From Sipunculus nudus (taxonomy: Eukaryota; Annelida; Sipuncula; Golfingiida; Sipunculidae), in NCBI GenBank assembly GCA_026874595.1, contig CM049306.1, positions 83,354,142-83,418,141 on the forward strand: a stretch of 64,000 nt of DNA, given 5' to 3'. Made by a program: the position numbers and the translations under genes. Of the stretch, positions 1 through 10,994 are shown one piece after another. Positions within the stretch are counted from its first letter, which is position 1. The number at the start of each line of letters is the position of its first letter. The notes under the pieces are model-generated. The model did no database searches. It saw only the letters and a program-made list of their open reading frames with translations, and was not told the DNA's origin.

Positions 1-860
1 ATCATAGTTTAACGAAGTCTGTTCTCTATTGATATTGACGTGAAGCGTCATCCTAAAGCGTTGACAGGTCTTGATTGTATATATATATTGTGTATTCTTG
101 TATGAAATCCCATCGGCTATCAGCTGATTTATTCGTGTCACGCATCGTGTGTGGGTCGCCATGGTGACGCTAACAGTCAAACTAGGTCACATATATCCTT
201 ATATGGGACACTTGAGAAATAAGCCAATCAGAGAACCGGATTGCCGTACACAGTGAACAGGCAATTGTGACGTCAGACTTCAAGAAGAGACGCTGAATGT
301 TGATTCAGTTGGGTCCTGAAGCTTGAGGTGGCAGCACGCACGCACGGGAGTAGGAACATTGAAACGCCAGGAACGGCATAGAAGCAAGCTTCTACATGAA
401 GCAAGGACCCAGCTCATGAGAACTCAGCCGTGCTGCCGAAAGAGCTTCGTATTGGCGATATAGAGAGAGCGCGCTCGTCACCTGCCGGCCTAGTTCAGCT
501 TGACCTAAATACATAACCGCCGTAAGCCGTGAAACCATTACTACACGAGCAAGGTCAAGGACTCTAAGCTCTTCGTAAACAAAGAGCGCTATTGCATGCA
601 TGTGAATGTAAACCTACCCGGGTCGCTGACAAGCAAGATCAGTTGAAGATCGCTAAACTCAGAAAGACTAGATCTATATGGTACTAACCATACGCTAGAT
701 TCTACACAAAACTGTAACCAGAGATCTCTGAAGGAACTGGACTTTATGGTTTTTTTATACAAACCATGGACTCAGTAAAAATATCCTGTAATTTTAATGT
801 GAAGAACTGTCGTATTGACACATCAACGCACACACTCACATTGGTGTCTCTGTAAGTATT
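1..860 (+). promoter_or_regulatory. CpG-richer promoter-like block ending in a splice-donor-like site
   Basis: This block is less AT-rich than the rest of the prominin intronic side. Within 80 bases it carries a perfect CArG box CCTTATATGG (197-206), a CCAAT box (224-228) and a perfect CRE TGACGTCA (268-275). A donor-like GTAAGT follows at 852-857, preceded by TTGGTGTCTC. No convincing open frame lies between. It could be a promoter plus non-coding first exon of a plus-strand transcript, or an LTR, since TGGTGTC at 842-848 resembles the start of a primer-binding site. No gag/pol follows, so I leave the choice open. Confidence 0.3.
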
Positions 861-2589
861 GTCTTGAATTATATTTGTGAATTTAACCTGATGTCTCATA
901 GTTTCTATTGATCTGGGTGTATGATTGTCTGGTATTTTTATACACGTCCTTAAAAGAACCTGGAAATGTCACCTGTAATGACCGGGATCTAATTTCTTGA
1001 TTAATGAAATCAAGGGGCGAGCGTTAACCCATCCTATTGTTTTATAGGATATATCCGTTGTAAAGTTTTCACGTTAAGTTAGGGGTGACATCCATACAAT
1101 TGTTATGATTAAGTGTAAATATAATTTAATATAATCAGTTCACAATATTACTGCATGGTGAGATCCGAAAAATGGAACCCTTGCATAATAAAGAAAAAAT
1201 TTAAATCATGAATTTTAAAGGTAAAGGTTTGGGTGCCAGGTAATTCCTACCCATGATATCCAGGTCCAGGTACTCATAATTATGTACAGGTACAACAATC
1301 TGGCCTCTAACCTGTTTTTATTATATCAAAGCACTATCCATGTCAGCTTTGAATATTAACCAAAATGCATGCAAATAATAAAGCAAAGGGAGTGGCAGCT
1401 ATGTTAACATTCCACCAGTAAAGCCTCACTCATATTTACTGACAAACCAAAGGATAGTTTTTTACAGCTGTATTGACCCATTGCTTTCATTTTTATGTCA
1501 TATCTTGAGCAAACACATGTTTCTGCTTGCACAAACACTTATTCATACTAAGAAAATGTTACCATTATTGGAATGTGCGTAATATCTGTTTGATGTACAT
1601 TACTGTTACCTGCCTTTTATAATATTCCAGCTTATTTAAACAAGGTGCATAATGACCTGCATTCATAAACCATCACTGTGAAGAGTCTGGCATTTAAATT
1701 TTTTTATACTGCACAGAAATCTGAATAAAGAATACTCAAGTAATCAATAGATTAAAGGGGACCTGTAGTGAACAAGTCTGGTAACACTAAGAAAAGCCTC
1801 CAAGGTAAAAAAAGGACACTTTCAGTATAATTGATCCCCGATAAGGTCATTTAAATGAGATCCTTAAAATTATTAAATCTATTTCATGGATAATTTATTT
1901 CAGGTTTGAATGGCATTGATCTCCAGTTGGCTCCAAAATATTTCTAATTGGTGTTTTTTTTTAAATGTTGCAGGGATATATTTGGAAATTACACACAACA
2001 CAAAACATACTGCGTAAATGTAAAGCATACCCATAAAAGGTCTCATTTGAAGGGCTAAATGATGAACTATTAAACTTTTTTAAATGTAAATTTAACAAAG
2101 TTTGAGAAAAGAAAATGAAAAACATGACAGCTCCCAGAAGTCTCATGAAACTTAACAATACATAAAAGGTTAGTCATATTACCAAATTTCAACAAAATCT
2201 TACCCAAGTCTTTTTCTTGACAGGCAAAATAAGGCTGTTTGATATTCTATGCATTTTAAGTCTAAAGAATAAGATAGTCTCTAATTATAGAAAGATTCAT
2301 CACAAAACAACCAGTGTATAAGAGTGGTATATACAAAGGTTCCATATACTGCGAAAAAGGTCAAACACTCAATTTGACTGCCGTCAATATAAAATGAGTG
2401 TTCTTTACCTACCAGACTGATAATAAGAACAATGTTATTTCAATTTTAAAATACTTTCAAGCACATATATTTAGACATAAAATGTCACTTTTTTGGCAAA
2501 GTTCTATGATTTAGGCAAAAATAACCAAGTGGAAACACAGTGGTGAACTGATGAATCATCTATGTTATATATATATATATATGGCACAA
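861..2589. other. Non-coding stretch, presumed prominin intron
   Basis: AT-rich sequence with no supported exon on either strand. I looked on the minus strand for the next prominin exon after 3354 and found none. A short (TA)n run lies at 2568-2581, next to the foldback element. Confidence 0.4.
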
Positions 2590-3105
2590 ATCATTGTCAA
2601 GGTGCTGAATACGCTTCTAACACAGTGGTTGTACACTGCAGTTATCCCAGATGTCTTCTCATGTAACCCCTGCTTTGTATAGCAAGGTTCTCTGGGTTCA
2701 ACCACCTCGGTGGGCACAAAGCAAATAATTGTACTCAGACCAATGAGAGAATGGTATCGCATTGTGCATCCAGCTCCATATTTTAAACTTGTGACACCTG
2801 CTCTTGCTGGTCTGATAACACTCAGGGGAACCCAGTTCGTTGGTCTAATTCTTGGCCCTGTGCTAGAACCAGTGTTATCAGAGTAAGCAGAGAGGGTGTC
2901 ACATGTTCAAAATTTGGGGCTGGATGCACAATACGATACCACGCTCTCATTGGTCTGATCACACTTCTCTGCTCTGTGCCCACCCTGGTTATCAAACCCA
3001 GAGAAGTTTGCAATACAGAGCAGCGGTTACGTACATTAAAAGAAACCTATGACAAATGCAGTGTAACTGCTGTGTAAGGAGTATGGGTGCTGAATCATCA
3101 GGAAC
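2590..3105. repeat. Foldback (long inverted repeat) element of about 510 bp
   Basis: The two halves are reverse complements of each other with moderate divergence. The left half reads ACCAATGAGAGAATGGTATC near 2740. The right half, read on the minus strand, gives ACCAATGAGAGCGTGGTATC near 2960. Matching continues outward through TTCTCTGGGTT, GGTGGGCACA and GTAACC-CTGCT to the flanks, and inward to CTGATAACACT. The centre is near 2848. No coding capacity. It is a MITE-like palindrome inside the prominin gene; a (TA)n tract touches its left side. Confidence 0.75.
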
Positions 3106-3353
3106 AACTACAACTGTATACTACAAGTCATTTTACAAATTTTCCAGAAAACCAAGAGGAATTCCATATTGTTCAGGAAATTCATGAAGGGTCTGTCACA
3201 GAGCCATCTATCAGACATTACACCAATGTATCCAGTGGGTAAACACAGCCCATGGAAAACCCATTTTAAAAGACCAGGCTGATATCATTACATGTCCCAA
3301 CCCAAGAAGAGGTAATATGCTAGTGTTAATAAAATAATAACAATGCTACTTAC

Positions 3354-3420
3354 TGTCCAAGTCACGAAATATCACCTGGCTTGTGAAATTAAAACCCTGA
3401 GGTCCAAGATAATCAATTTC
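3354..3420 (-). CDS. Prominin, coding exon 5 (first large extracellular loop)
   Basis: Read on the minus strand, an acceptor TTTTCAG is followed by 67 coding bases and a GTAAGT donor. The 22 codons begin EIDYLGPQGFNFTSQ and end IFRDLD, with one base left over (phase 1). They follow exon 4 in frame, after ...MNNTVQ. The position matches the start of the first large extracellular loop of prominins. An N-glycosylation sequon (NFT) fits that side of the membrane. I identify this exon by splice signals and continuity with exon 4 rather than by strong residue conservation. Later exons lie left of position 1 or were not recognised. Confidence 0.7.
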
Positions 3421-4364
3421 CTGAAAATTAAACATATCAACATTATTACACTGAACCACTCATGTTCATAAATCACTCAAATGTAATTTTGTTCATTCAG
3501 TAATAATAGTTTTGGGTAACGTTTTGCTAACTGGAAAGTTCACAAACTGAATAAACTCATGTATCTTTCTTGGTATTTATTCTCAATGTCTTTCTTACTA
3601 CAAGTTGCTACATGACTATGATAAACTTAGACTACTTTCATCAAATCTGAGTATCTCAATGTTATGATATCACACAGAAAAGTAATCTTAGTTAATTGTT
3701 TGAATATAATTTGCAGTGACACTGTGCTGTTAGAACAGGTGCAGTTTACTGCATGCACAGTTTATTTTTAGTAACAAGGACTCCAGCCATTTATGTTATC
3801 TTGATACCTTATACACAACCTCTTCAATATTACTGGTACCTATCTTCTAGTATTATTTCAGTCATTGTTCTTTAAATTGTACACCTGTTTAGCTGTTTCC
3901 TCACTGAGAAGCAATAAACAAACTGACTGGCCTTTCAGGGATCTTTTTAAGAACAGGATGACTTGGTCAGCATTTTACGATCTTGCTATTTTTTAACATC
4001 TTCACCTTTTACACACCCACACACACAAATTATTATTATTTTGCAGACTGCAAGATAAATTTGCATATCTGGAAACCGAGGCCTCAGTACTAAACATGTC
4101 AAACATCAAAGTCCCACTCCACCTGATACAGGAACAAAGCATGAATACACTCTGCTTGGTGTTCTAGTTATCGTGGCATTCTAGTTATCATGAATTATTC
4201 ATTAATTTACTGAACAGTGCATTCATGTGTTCACTGTTAGGCTACCTTTGTCATATCAACAGTTCTATGGAAGTGAAGCAATCTTTTCAAACTTGTACTG
4301 CATGTTTCAGTTATTTTTGGTCCTTTAACATTTTTTCTGTTTTTATTTTGTTGAGTGTCCTACT

Positions 4365-4558
4365 CTACATTGTTCAATATTACTCATTTTGTGTGGTATA
4401 ATCAATATTATTCACTCGTTGAGGTATAATCAATATATTTTTCACTTTGAGTGGTATCATCAATTTTATTCATTTTGTGTAGTATTATCAATTTTATTCC
4501 CTTTGTGTGGTATAACCAACATTATTCACTTTGTGTGATATAATAACTGACTTTATAA
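4365..4558. repeat. Degenerate tandem repeat, unit about 32 bp, five to six copies
   Basis: Successive units contain variants of CACTTTGTGTGGTATAATCA followed by ATATTATT. It lies in the prominin intron immediately before exon 4. The rest of the intron from 3421 to 4364 is AT-rich with nothing recognised. Confidence 0.7.
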
Positions 4559-4568
4559 GTTACCTTAC

Positions 4569-4689
4569 CTGGACAGTGTTGTTCATGTACAGCACCAGGT
4601 CGTCCATTTGTCCAGTGGCTGTGGTTTTGATTGCTCTCACAGCAGTCATGATGTGTTCACTGGTAACATAGGTACACACCATTCCTGTC
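4569..4689 (-). CDS. Prominin, coding exon 4 (end of TM2, start of extracellular loop)
   Basis: On the minus strand TGTTACAG precedes 121 coding bases, and CAG|GTAAGG closes the exon. The first base completes the alanine codon begun in exon 3 (GC|G). The 40 codons that follow read TGMVCTYVTSEHIMTAVRAI and end with a hydrophilic stretch DDLVLYMNNTVQ. The first residues complete the second membrane segment. The remainder is extracellular and holds an NNT glycosylation sequon. Vertebrate prominins have a similar hydrophobic-to-hydrophilic transition at the same distance after the cysteine-rich loop. Phase 2 entry and phase 0 exit agree with both neighbouring exons. Confidence 0.85.
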
Positions 4690-6186
4690 CTGTAACATTA
4701 ACAGAAGAGTTGTAGGAACAGTGAACAAGAAAATAAACTGTTGTGATAATTGATACATCATTGGACATATAAAGCACATCTAATTTTTTTAAGGATTTTA
4801 CTATTGTCTGTTTTAATATTTTTTCAATTTTAGCTTATTCTTTACAACTTTCATCACATTATATCAATAACAAAGAGTACAGGGGACAATTTTTCTCTGA
4901 TTAAAGGAAAAGTTAATTTTTCATTGAACCTCCTTTTCTGCTTGTTTGATTTTCATAAATTTAAAGTAACAGACAGATCTAGATTCAGACAGAAAGGCCC
5001 CCCATCTAGGGTGCCTACTCTGCAGGCTTAATGTTAAGGCTTTGCACCACAGCAGCATGTCTATCACTCACAAACAAGTGCACCTTTTGGGGGGTTTCTC
5101 AGTGTTATGATCCAGCAACAGGGTGTATTACACACCCAGGACATGCAGGTACAGTACGTAGACACTGACCGGGATGACACCAGGATAAACATTACATGAC
5201 AGGAAGCTAGTGCAACCACCCAGTCATATAGTCCCAAGCTGTATGAGATTGAACTCTACAGATGTACATGCTTAGATTAAGAATTCACCAAACAATAAAA
5301 AATTGACACTCAGGCATGATGGAAAGACATGAATGAAATTATAACTTCTGTTATTAAGTATTGTTAACAGAAACTTCACAGGTTCACACTCTGACGGACA
5401 TTTTTACTCTTCATCAGCTAAACATTTGGGAGGACTTGCAATATCTATACATACACATGTAATAAAAACAATAATAACAACAGTAAAATACTAAAAGCCA
5501 CTATAATAAAGACTAGGCCAGAGGTTCTGCTTTTACAAGCCATTGACCTTAATCATAATATTAATTATTGTGTCCCCCACCTCAACTCCTAAGTGGTGAA
5601 CCTGATAGATTTTTAATTATATGAACATCTGTGTTTGATTGATCTGTGTACATCTGACATCTGACCTGTACTCAAGGACCTACCATTCACTGACTGCAAG
5701 TCACAGCTGGCTGACACAGAAAGGCTTCTTACTGATATTCTGTACCACACAATCAGGAAATAATTGATAATCCATTCAGGTGTATATACTTTAACATTGT
5801 CAGCAGTGACAACTGCCAACCTCAGTGTTATTGCTATATACAGCATATCACTGACATCAGTTCATACTGAGACAAACAAATTTAAACATAGGAAATATCT
5901 GGGAAAACACCAAAATACATTCACTGTGCATTCTTCATTATATAAATGTTAAAAGGAACCAGCTCTGAGCAATGGTCACATGGATGTTACTCTTTATGAC
6001 AGAGCCATATTGTGTTTCCCCAACTCAAAGAAATCCTTCACAACTCAGTTTGTAATTTTTTGTATACATCACACAGGGATTCATTGTTGTCTGATACCAC
6101 CTAGTCTGGTACACTGTAGAAGTCATTGTACTACAACATAACATATATTTTGCTGACTCTCAAAGATTACATGGCAAATCCAAAAT
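4690..6186. other. Prominin intron, nothing recognised
   Basis: AT-rich non-coding sequence between exons 4 and 3. Short frames of 60 to 77 codons here look like chance and match no family I know. Confidence 0.5.
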
Positions 6187-6600
6187 TTACTTAAATGCCT
6201 GACCCAGGGTTGAAATATGTACTTCAGAACATGAAGTATTTAACTGTGTGTGTGTGCTGCATATCTGATTATTACTACAAACTTCCAGGTAGTCTGAAGT
6301 GAGCCATTGAAATGGTGGTATGCAAAAAAGAGCAATTTTGTATTGTAAGTGGTCCTTGACAGGAAGCCAATGGAGCTGTTTGAGCAGTGGCCTGACATGG
6401 TCAGTATTATGCTTCTTAATAACGAGGCACATAGCATTATTCTGAACCATCTGCAGCTGGGAGACTTGCTTTGCAGGTACTGGTAACTCAGCAAGAACTG
6501 AATTACAGAAATCCAGGTGAGATGTTACTGTGGTGCAAATGAGCCTATAGCACATGTTAGTATAGAGGAAATGCCAGATGGACACAATACGGTGGAGCTC
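6187..6600 (-). mobile_element. LINE reverse-transcriptase C-terminal fragment (CR1-like group)
   Basis: A minus-strand frame of about 130 codons reads YRLICTTVTSHLDFCNSVLA, then LHWLPVKDHLQYKI, then DYLEVCSNN. This is the familiar tail after the catalytic core of CR1/jockey-type non-LTR retrotransposon polymerases. There, LDYCNSLL, a VQN-AAR-type segment and LHWLPV-R-YKI follow one another before the C-terminal end. The catalytic YADD region and the endonuclease are absent, so this is a dead, truncated copy. It lies in the intron between prominin exons 3 and 4, in the same orientation as the gene. Confidence 0.85.
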
Positions 6601-6809
6601 AAGAAGGGCCTCACGACATATACTACTGATATAATGTCAAAAATCTGATAGAAGACATTAGTTAATATTTAGTTAAAATAATGGTTATTCAGTGCTTTTT
6701 AAAATTATGTCAGTGTTATAACTGGAAAAGATTTAAGTGCTGTGATAAACTTGACCTTTGATAGGTGCATAAATCTTGACCTAATTAATGTCTGGTTTAA
6801 TGAACTTAC

Positions 6810-7015
6810 GCCATGAAAGCTGTCAGTATAAAGCTGGTCAGACCAAAGGCAATTCTCTTACAGCTGGTGTTCTTTGTCACCTTCTGGGTCATCTTGCCTC
6901 CACAGTTTCCACAGCAACGGCAGCAACAAAAGCAGCAGCCAATGATAGGCATGAAGATAACGAACAGGATGCCGATGGCAAAGCATACAGCGAAACCCAT
7001 GGCATACTGAACCAC
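6810..7015 (-). CDS. Prominin, coding exon 3 (TM1, cysteine-rich loop, TM2)
   Basis: This is the diagnostic exon. After an acceptor (ATTAAAG) it encodes 68 codons and ends GC|GTAAGT. The first part, VVQYAMGFAVCFAIGILFVI, is membrane segment 1 (about residues 132-154 of the protein). A cytoplasmic cysteine cluster CCFCCCRCCGNCGGK follows (155-169), then a basic loop and the start of membrane segment 2 (from about 183). Vertebrate prominin-1 has the same order: a VVYYEAG-type entry, a GLLFIILMPLVG-type helix and CRCCNKCGG. Prominins are five-pass membrane glycoproteins of plasma-membrane protrusions, cilia and microvilli. I cannot tell which vertebrate paralogue is closer, so no gene symbol is given. 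Confidence 0.95.
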
Positions 7016-7212
7016 CTTTAATATATATAAACATTATCTTAAATCCATAACACCCTGGACAATCTGATATATACACAAAATCTCAAACCAATGCCAGTCT
7101 ACACAATCTGTAATATATACACATAATCTAAAACCCATGCCAGGCTACACATCTGTAATATATACACATAATCTTATACACATTTCATATTGCCAGGGGA
7201 TAATCTGTACTG

Positions 7213-7215
<3 letters not shown>

Positions 7216-7300
<85 letters not shown>
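7216..7300. repeat. (TA)n microsatellite, about 85 bp
   Basis: Uninterrupted TA dinucleotides in the short intron between prominin exons 2 and 3. Open frames over it (YIYIYI) are artefacts of the repeat. The rest of this intron (7016-7675) is AT-rich with several ATATATACACATAAT-like repeats and no exon. Confidence 0.98.
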
Positions 7301-7302
<2 letters not shown>

Positions 7303-7675
7303 AGGAATACTGCACAACCTATATATAGAAAAAAATTGTATTACTACCAAATATACACAGCAGACAAATATACGGTAAAGACATGCATTCTGCAAACCAG
7401 GAAATACTGCACAACTTGTAATATAAATATGTGCTTCCCAGATATTATATGGTTTAAAACTAGAAATGACTTTGATAGTAATTATTATAAAAATACTAAA
7501 AAGAATAATAATAATTAATAATGGAAAAATTCCTATTTACTTATTTACTGGGTCATGTTGAAGAGATGCTGATAGAGTTTAGAGTAATAAACATTTTGTG
7601 TTCAAGTAACTGTTTGTCTTACTTAAATTACATAATTTGCATCTCTCAGTTTACATAATAAATTTTAAATCCTAC

Positions 7676-7731
7676 CTTCATGTAATCAGTAGCAATGTTA
7701 AACTTGTTTGCCAACACATCCTGGAGTAGGT
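7676..7731 (-). CDS. Prominin, coding exon 2 (short exon before TM1)
   Basis: A 56-bp microexon too short to show as an open frame. On the minus strand TCCTTTCAG is followed by AC, which joins the last G of exon 1 to give GAC (Asp). The exon then encodes LLQDVLANKFNIATDYMK and ends at AAG|GTAGGA. Human prominin-1 has a comparable amphipathic segment (FLQKAYESKIDYDK) between its VVQP motif and TM1. Spacing and residues agree, and the phases match on both sides (phase 1 in, phase 0 out). Confidence 0.9.
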
Positions 7732-8379
7732 CTGAAAGGATTAACAAAATTACACTTTAAACTGATTACAGACCTAAACAGTTGTTTCAATGAAAATATA
7801 TAGATACAATGCATAACCCACAGACAAACTTGCTGCAAAGGTACAAGTAAACATTTTATGTTCCATTCCATAAGATGCATGGATCTGAAAATGTAACATA
7901 TATTGTGTATAGTGACATTTTTTCTAATTATTAATTCTTAAATGTATTGGAGAAAGGCCACCTAAGAATCATTTTTGTGCAATATTACAGAAGTTGAAAC
8001 AACAGTATTGCAGAAGAAGACTATTGCAGCCCTCAGTTTAAAAAAGGCCTACTAATGGCCACAAGACCAACTTCAGCTTTCTACAACTCTACCAAAAACC
8101 AATGAACCCAATCTATAATTATACAATTGACAGAACCCTACCCTAGGATAATACTTCTGAAAAAATAAACCATTCAGCTTGACAGTTTCATCATAACACA
8201 TTTTTAGGCTGAAAGAGGCTAAAATTATAAGAATTTTGCCTGTAAAAAACAGGTCGCTGTACATGACCCCACAAAAAACCTCAAATTTCAAATATGAGTC
8301 ATGTGACCAACATTTGCAGAACATTTAGTGGTGCTAGCTCCTGTAGTTTCTGCAATTCTTATGTTGGTATGCTATTTGG
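7732..8379. other. Start of 17.6-kb prominin intron 1, nothing recognised
   Basis: Non-coding, AT-rich. The chance frames here are not supported by any family match or splice signals. Confidence 0.5.
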
Positions 8380-9185
8380 CCAAATTCCTGTAATTTTGCC
8401 AAAATTCATGGAACCCAAACCATTTGAACAAACTTGGGAGAACTTATCTCTGGAATAATTTCTAAGAAATATTGAACAATTTGGCCAAATTATTTAGGGA
8501 GAGAAGATTTTCAAAGGTTTTCAAGCTTTTTTCCTATATAATGTAAGTTTATGAAGTGGCGCCACAAAAAGCTCAATCCAACCAAATTTGACATGTGACT
8601 GATTATTGCATAACATTTGGGGATGCTAGCTTCCGCTATTAAATCAAAATTATAGGTAAACATAGTTTTGACCAATGATCTCTGTGAAAAAAGGTTGATG
8701 CAGGTTGCGCCACCAATACCTCAATTACATTTATGACTTGCAACCAACATTTCCATTAAATTTGGTGTTGACAGCTCAGGCCATTTCAGAGATTATTTTA
8801 GTATGCTTTTTTAGCCAAATGACTTGGTTCAGCTTCATGCAACTCAGCCAAAATTCACCAAAGTGGAACCATAAAAAAAATTGAGAGAGATTATTTCTGG
8901 GATTATTTCAGTGAAATATTGAATAATTTGGCTGTATGGTTTTGGAGAAGAAGATTTTTAAGGGTTTTTTAGCTTCTTCCCTATTAAATGCAGACAAATG
9001 CAGATGGCGCCAAAATTAGCTCAATCCGATAAAGTTTGACAATTGACTGAATCTTCAATAAAATTTGGCACTGCTACCTCAGAAGATTTTTGAGATAGCA
9101 TGGGTTAATTTAAGGATTACAGTGGATGGCAGACGGATGACAGACAATGCTGTGCCATCACATAAGCTCACAGGTTTGCTAAAAC
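8380..9185 (-). mobile_element. Interspersed repeat family D, copy 1
   Basis: Read on the minus strand this begins AACCTGTGAGCTTATGTGATG (near 9180), then a short run of GTCTGTCATCCGTCTGCCATC type, then AT-rich text with repeated GCGCCA and CCTATAAAATGC-like segments. Plus-strand copies with the same head occur at 55166, 56962 and 62509. It is non-coding and non-autonomous; boundaries are approximate. Confidence 0.65.
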
Positions 9186-10980
9186 GTGTAAAAAAATTAG
9201 AAAACAAGGGACCCATGGGTCACGGCGCTCAGCTGATCGTGATTGGACTATAAATGTTTCTCCACTGTGATACTATATCGAGTTGATAAAGCTTATGAAT
9301 ATCATGTACATGTTGGGCTATTATAAAGGAATGTAATGTAATATGTGAGTAAATGATAAATGAAATTACCTGACTGATGGATTAATAGAGTCAAATAAAG
9401 TGGTTTATTTTTTATTTATTTAGGAGGGGTTGAAAATTGTGATATATTTGAGCAAATATGAATGCAATGACAGCAGTAATAAGCGGTAGTAGAATGATGA
9501 TAAGGCTATTTGTTGAAGGATCTAAAGTGTATGGTAGTCTGCAAGCGTTCAATTTGACAGATATGATGTTATGATTAACTATGCTGATGAAGTGATTTAT
9601 GAATATGTGACTGTATGACACAATATCTCTTTAGTCTTGACAAGGTACATTATTGTGATGCCCACTATGTCTACATATTACACAATATTGACATAATTTC
9701 TGGCATGTACATAGGTAACTATGGACGAATAGCTATACAAAATATTAAAGTATGAATATATCTGATTCATCTTGTTCTTGCTTACCGAGGCTAACTTTGG
9801 GATGGGGTTCAGAGAAGGGAAAAGTGAGGGCAGCACGAAGGTGGATGTAGAAATATTCTATTGTAATGTTTTTCATTTATATAAGAATATGAAAAGCTAA
9901 GAGGAAAGGGGCCCTCCTACTTGGTTATAGTAAAGTTCTAAATATATGATTGCAAACTAATACTCTGACAAGACTGTCATGAAGAAAAACAGTAAAAGTT
10001 TTGAGATACTGTGTTGCATACGAAAATTTACAGATGGACAGGCAAGTAGACAGAATGGACTAATACCTTTATTTCACTTTCAAGAGAATAATGCATTTAA
10101 GTTTATATATAATACTATTTTTTTAAGCAGATCCACTTTTTCCATTAAGAAGTTTTTATCTGAATCATTTTTTTATTTACAGGTTTATAAATTTTTAATT
10201 AAAAAACCTGAAAATATAAGTTAAAATATTAGAATTGTTGCAAAAGTTGCAATCATTATATATACAGAGTAAAAAACATTGGGTCATATTATGCATACAC
10301 ATATATTTTATTATTTTTGAATCATAAATGTTTAAACTGATTTTAAAAGAAAATAATGCCACAACATGGCATCTACAAGAATATTCCTTGAATCACTATT
10401 AAAAAGTTTTGCACATTGGAGTTTTCAGGACATGCTTTATTTTTTATTCACCAAAATAAAATAAAAGTAAATTTGATAAAATAAAACATCTTTTCAAATA
10501 AAGTATACACACTGTTGGTTGAATGAGGGACAAACAATATCATTGTGCTAATTACTATCCCAGTTTTAATTAATTACTGGAATTAATAGTCAATTTTACC
10601 CCTGGTGAAGTTTTTACTCTTCTGAAGTAAGGAATTACTTATCTCATGAACATCCACACTTTCACAGCAATACACCACTTTGTGGACACAAATAAATGTA
10701 CACTTTAATCATTGTAACCCTGGTGGTTCAATACAAAATTTAAAATGTAGCATGTCCAAGAATAAAATAAAATACAGAAAAATTATAACATTCATCTAGT
10801 TTATGCACCAGCTGGGGGGATGAGTGCAGGGCAGAGGGGAAGCCTGCTAGTAGTGGCCAAGCTGGGCCAAGGTAAGCTGCCTGGGGTGGGTTACATAATG
10901 CAAGTGAAGGCTGTGCTACTAGGTGGGATAGATGTAAACAACACTTGACATGGTGTATGAAAACATGAATAAAAGCTATT
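9186..10980. other. Prominin intron 1, AT-rich, nothing recognised
   Basis: No exon or coding relic supported on either strand. A guanine-rich patch near 10810-10900 (GGGGGGATGAGTGCAGGG and neighbours) is the only compositional change. Confidence 0.4.
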
Positions 10981-10994
10981 CATTCCACTCAATT

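Noticed and set aside
842-860. tRNA-primer-binding-site-like TGGTGTC suggesting a full LTR retrotransposon
   Set aside because: Only seven bases match, and no gag, protease or polymerase follows in the next 2.5 kb.
1-3353. Search for prominin exon 6
   Set aside because: No minus-strand segment with acceptor, donor and matching phase looked convincing; the short piece near 2405-2425 is too small and unsupported.
7137-7395. Several YIYIYI frames over TA repeats, also at 28743-28961
   Set aside because: Produced by the dinucleotide repeat, not genes.
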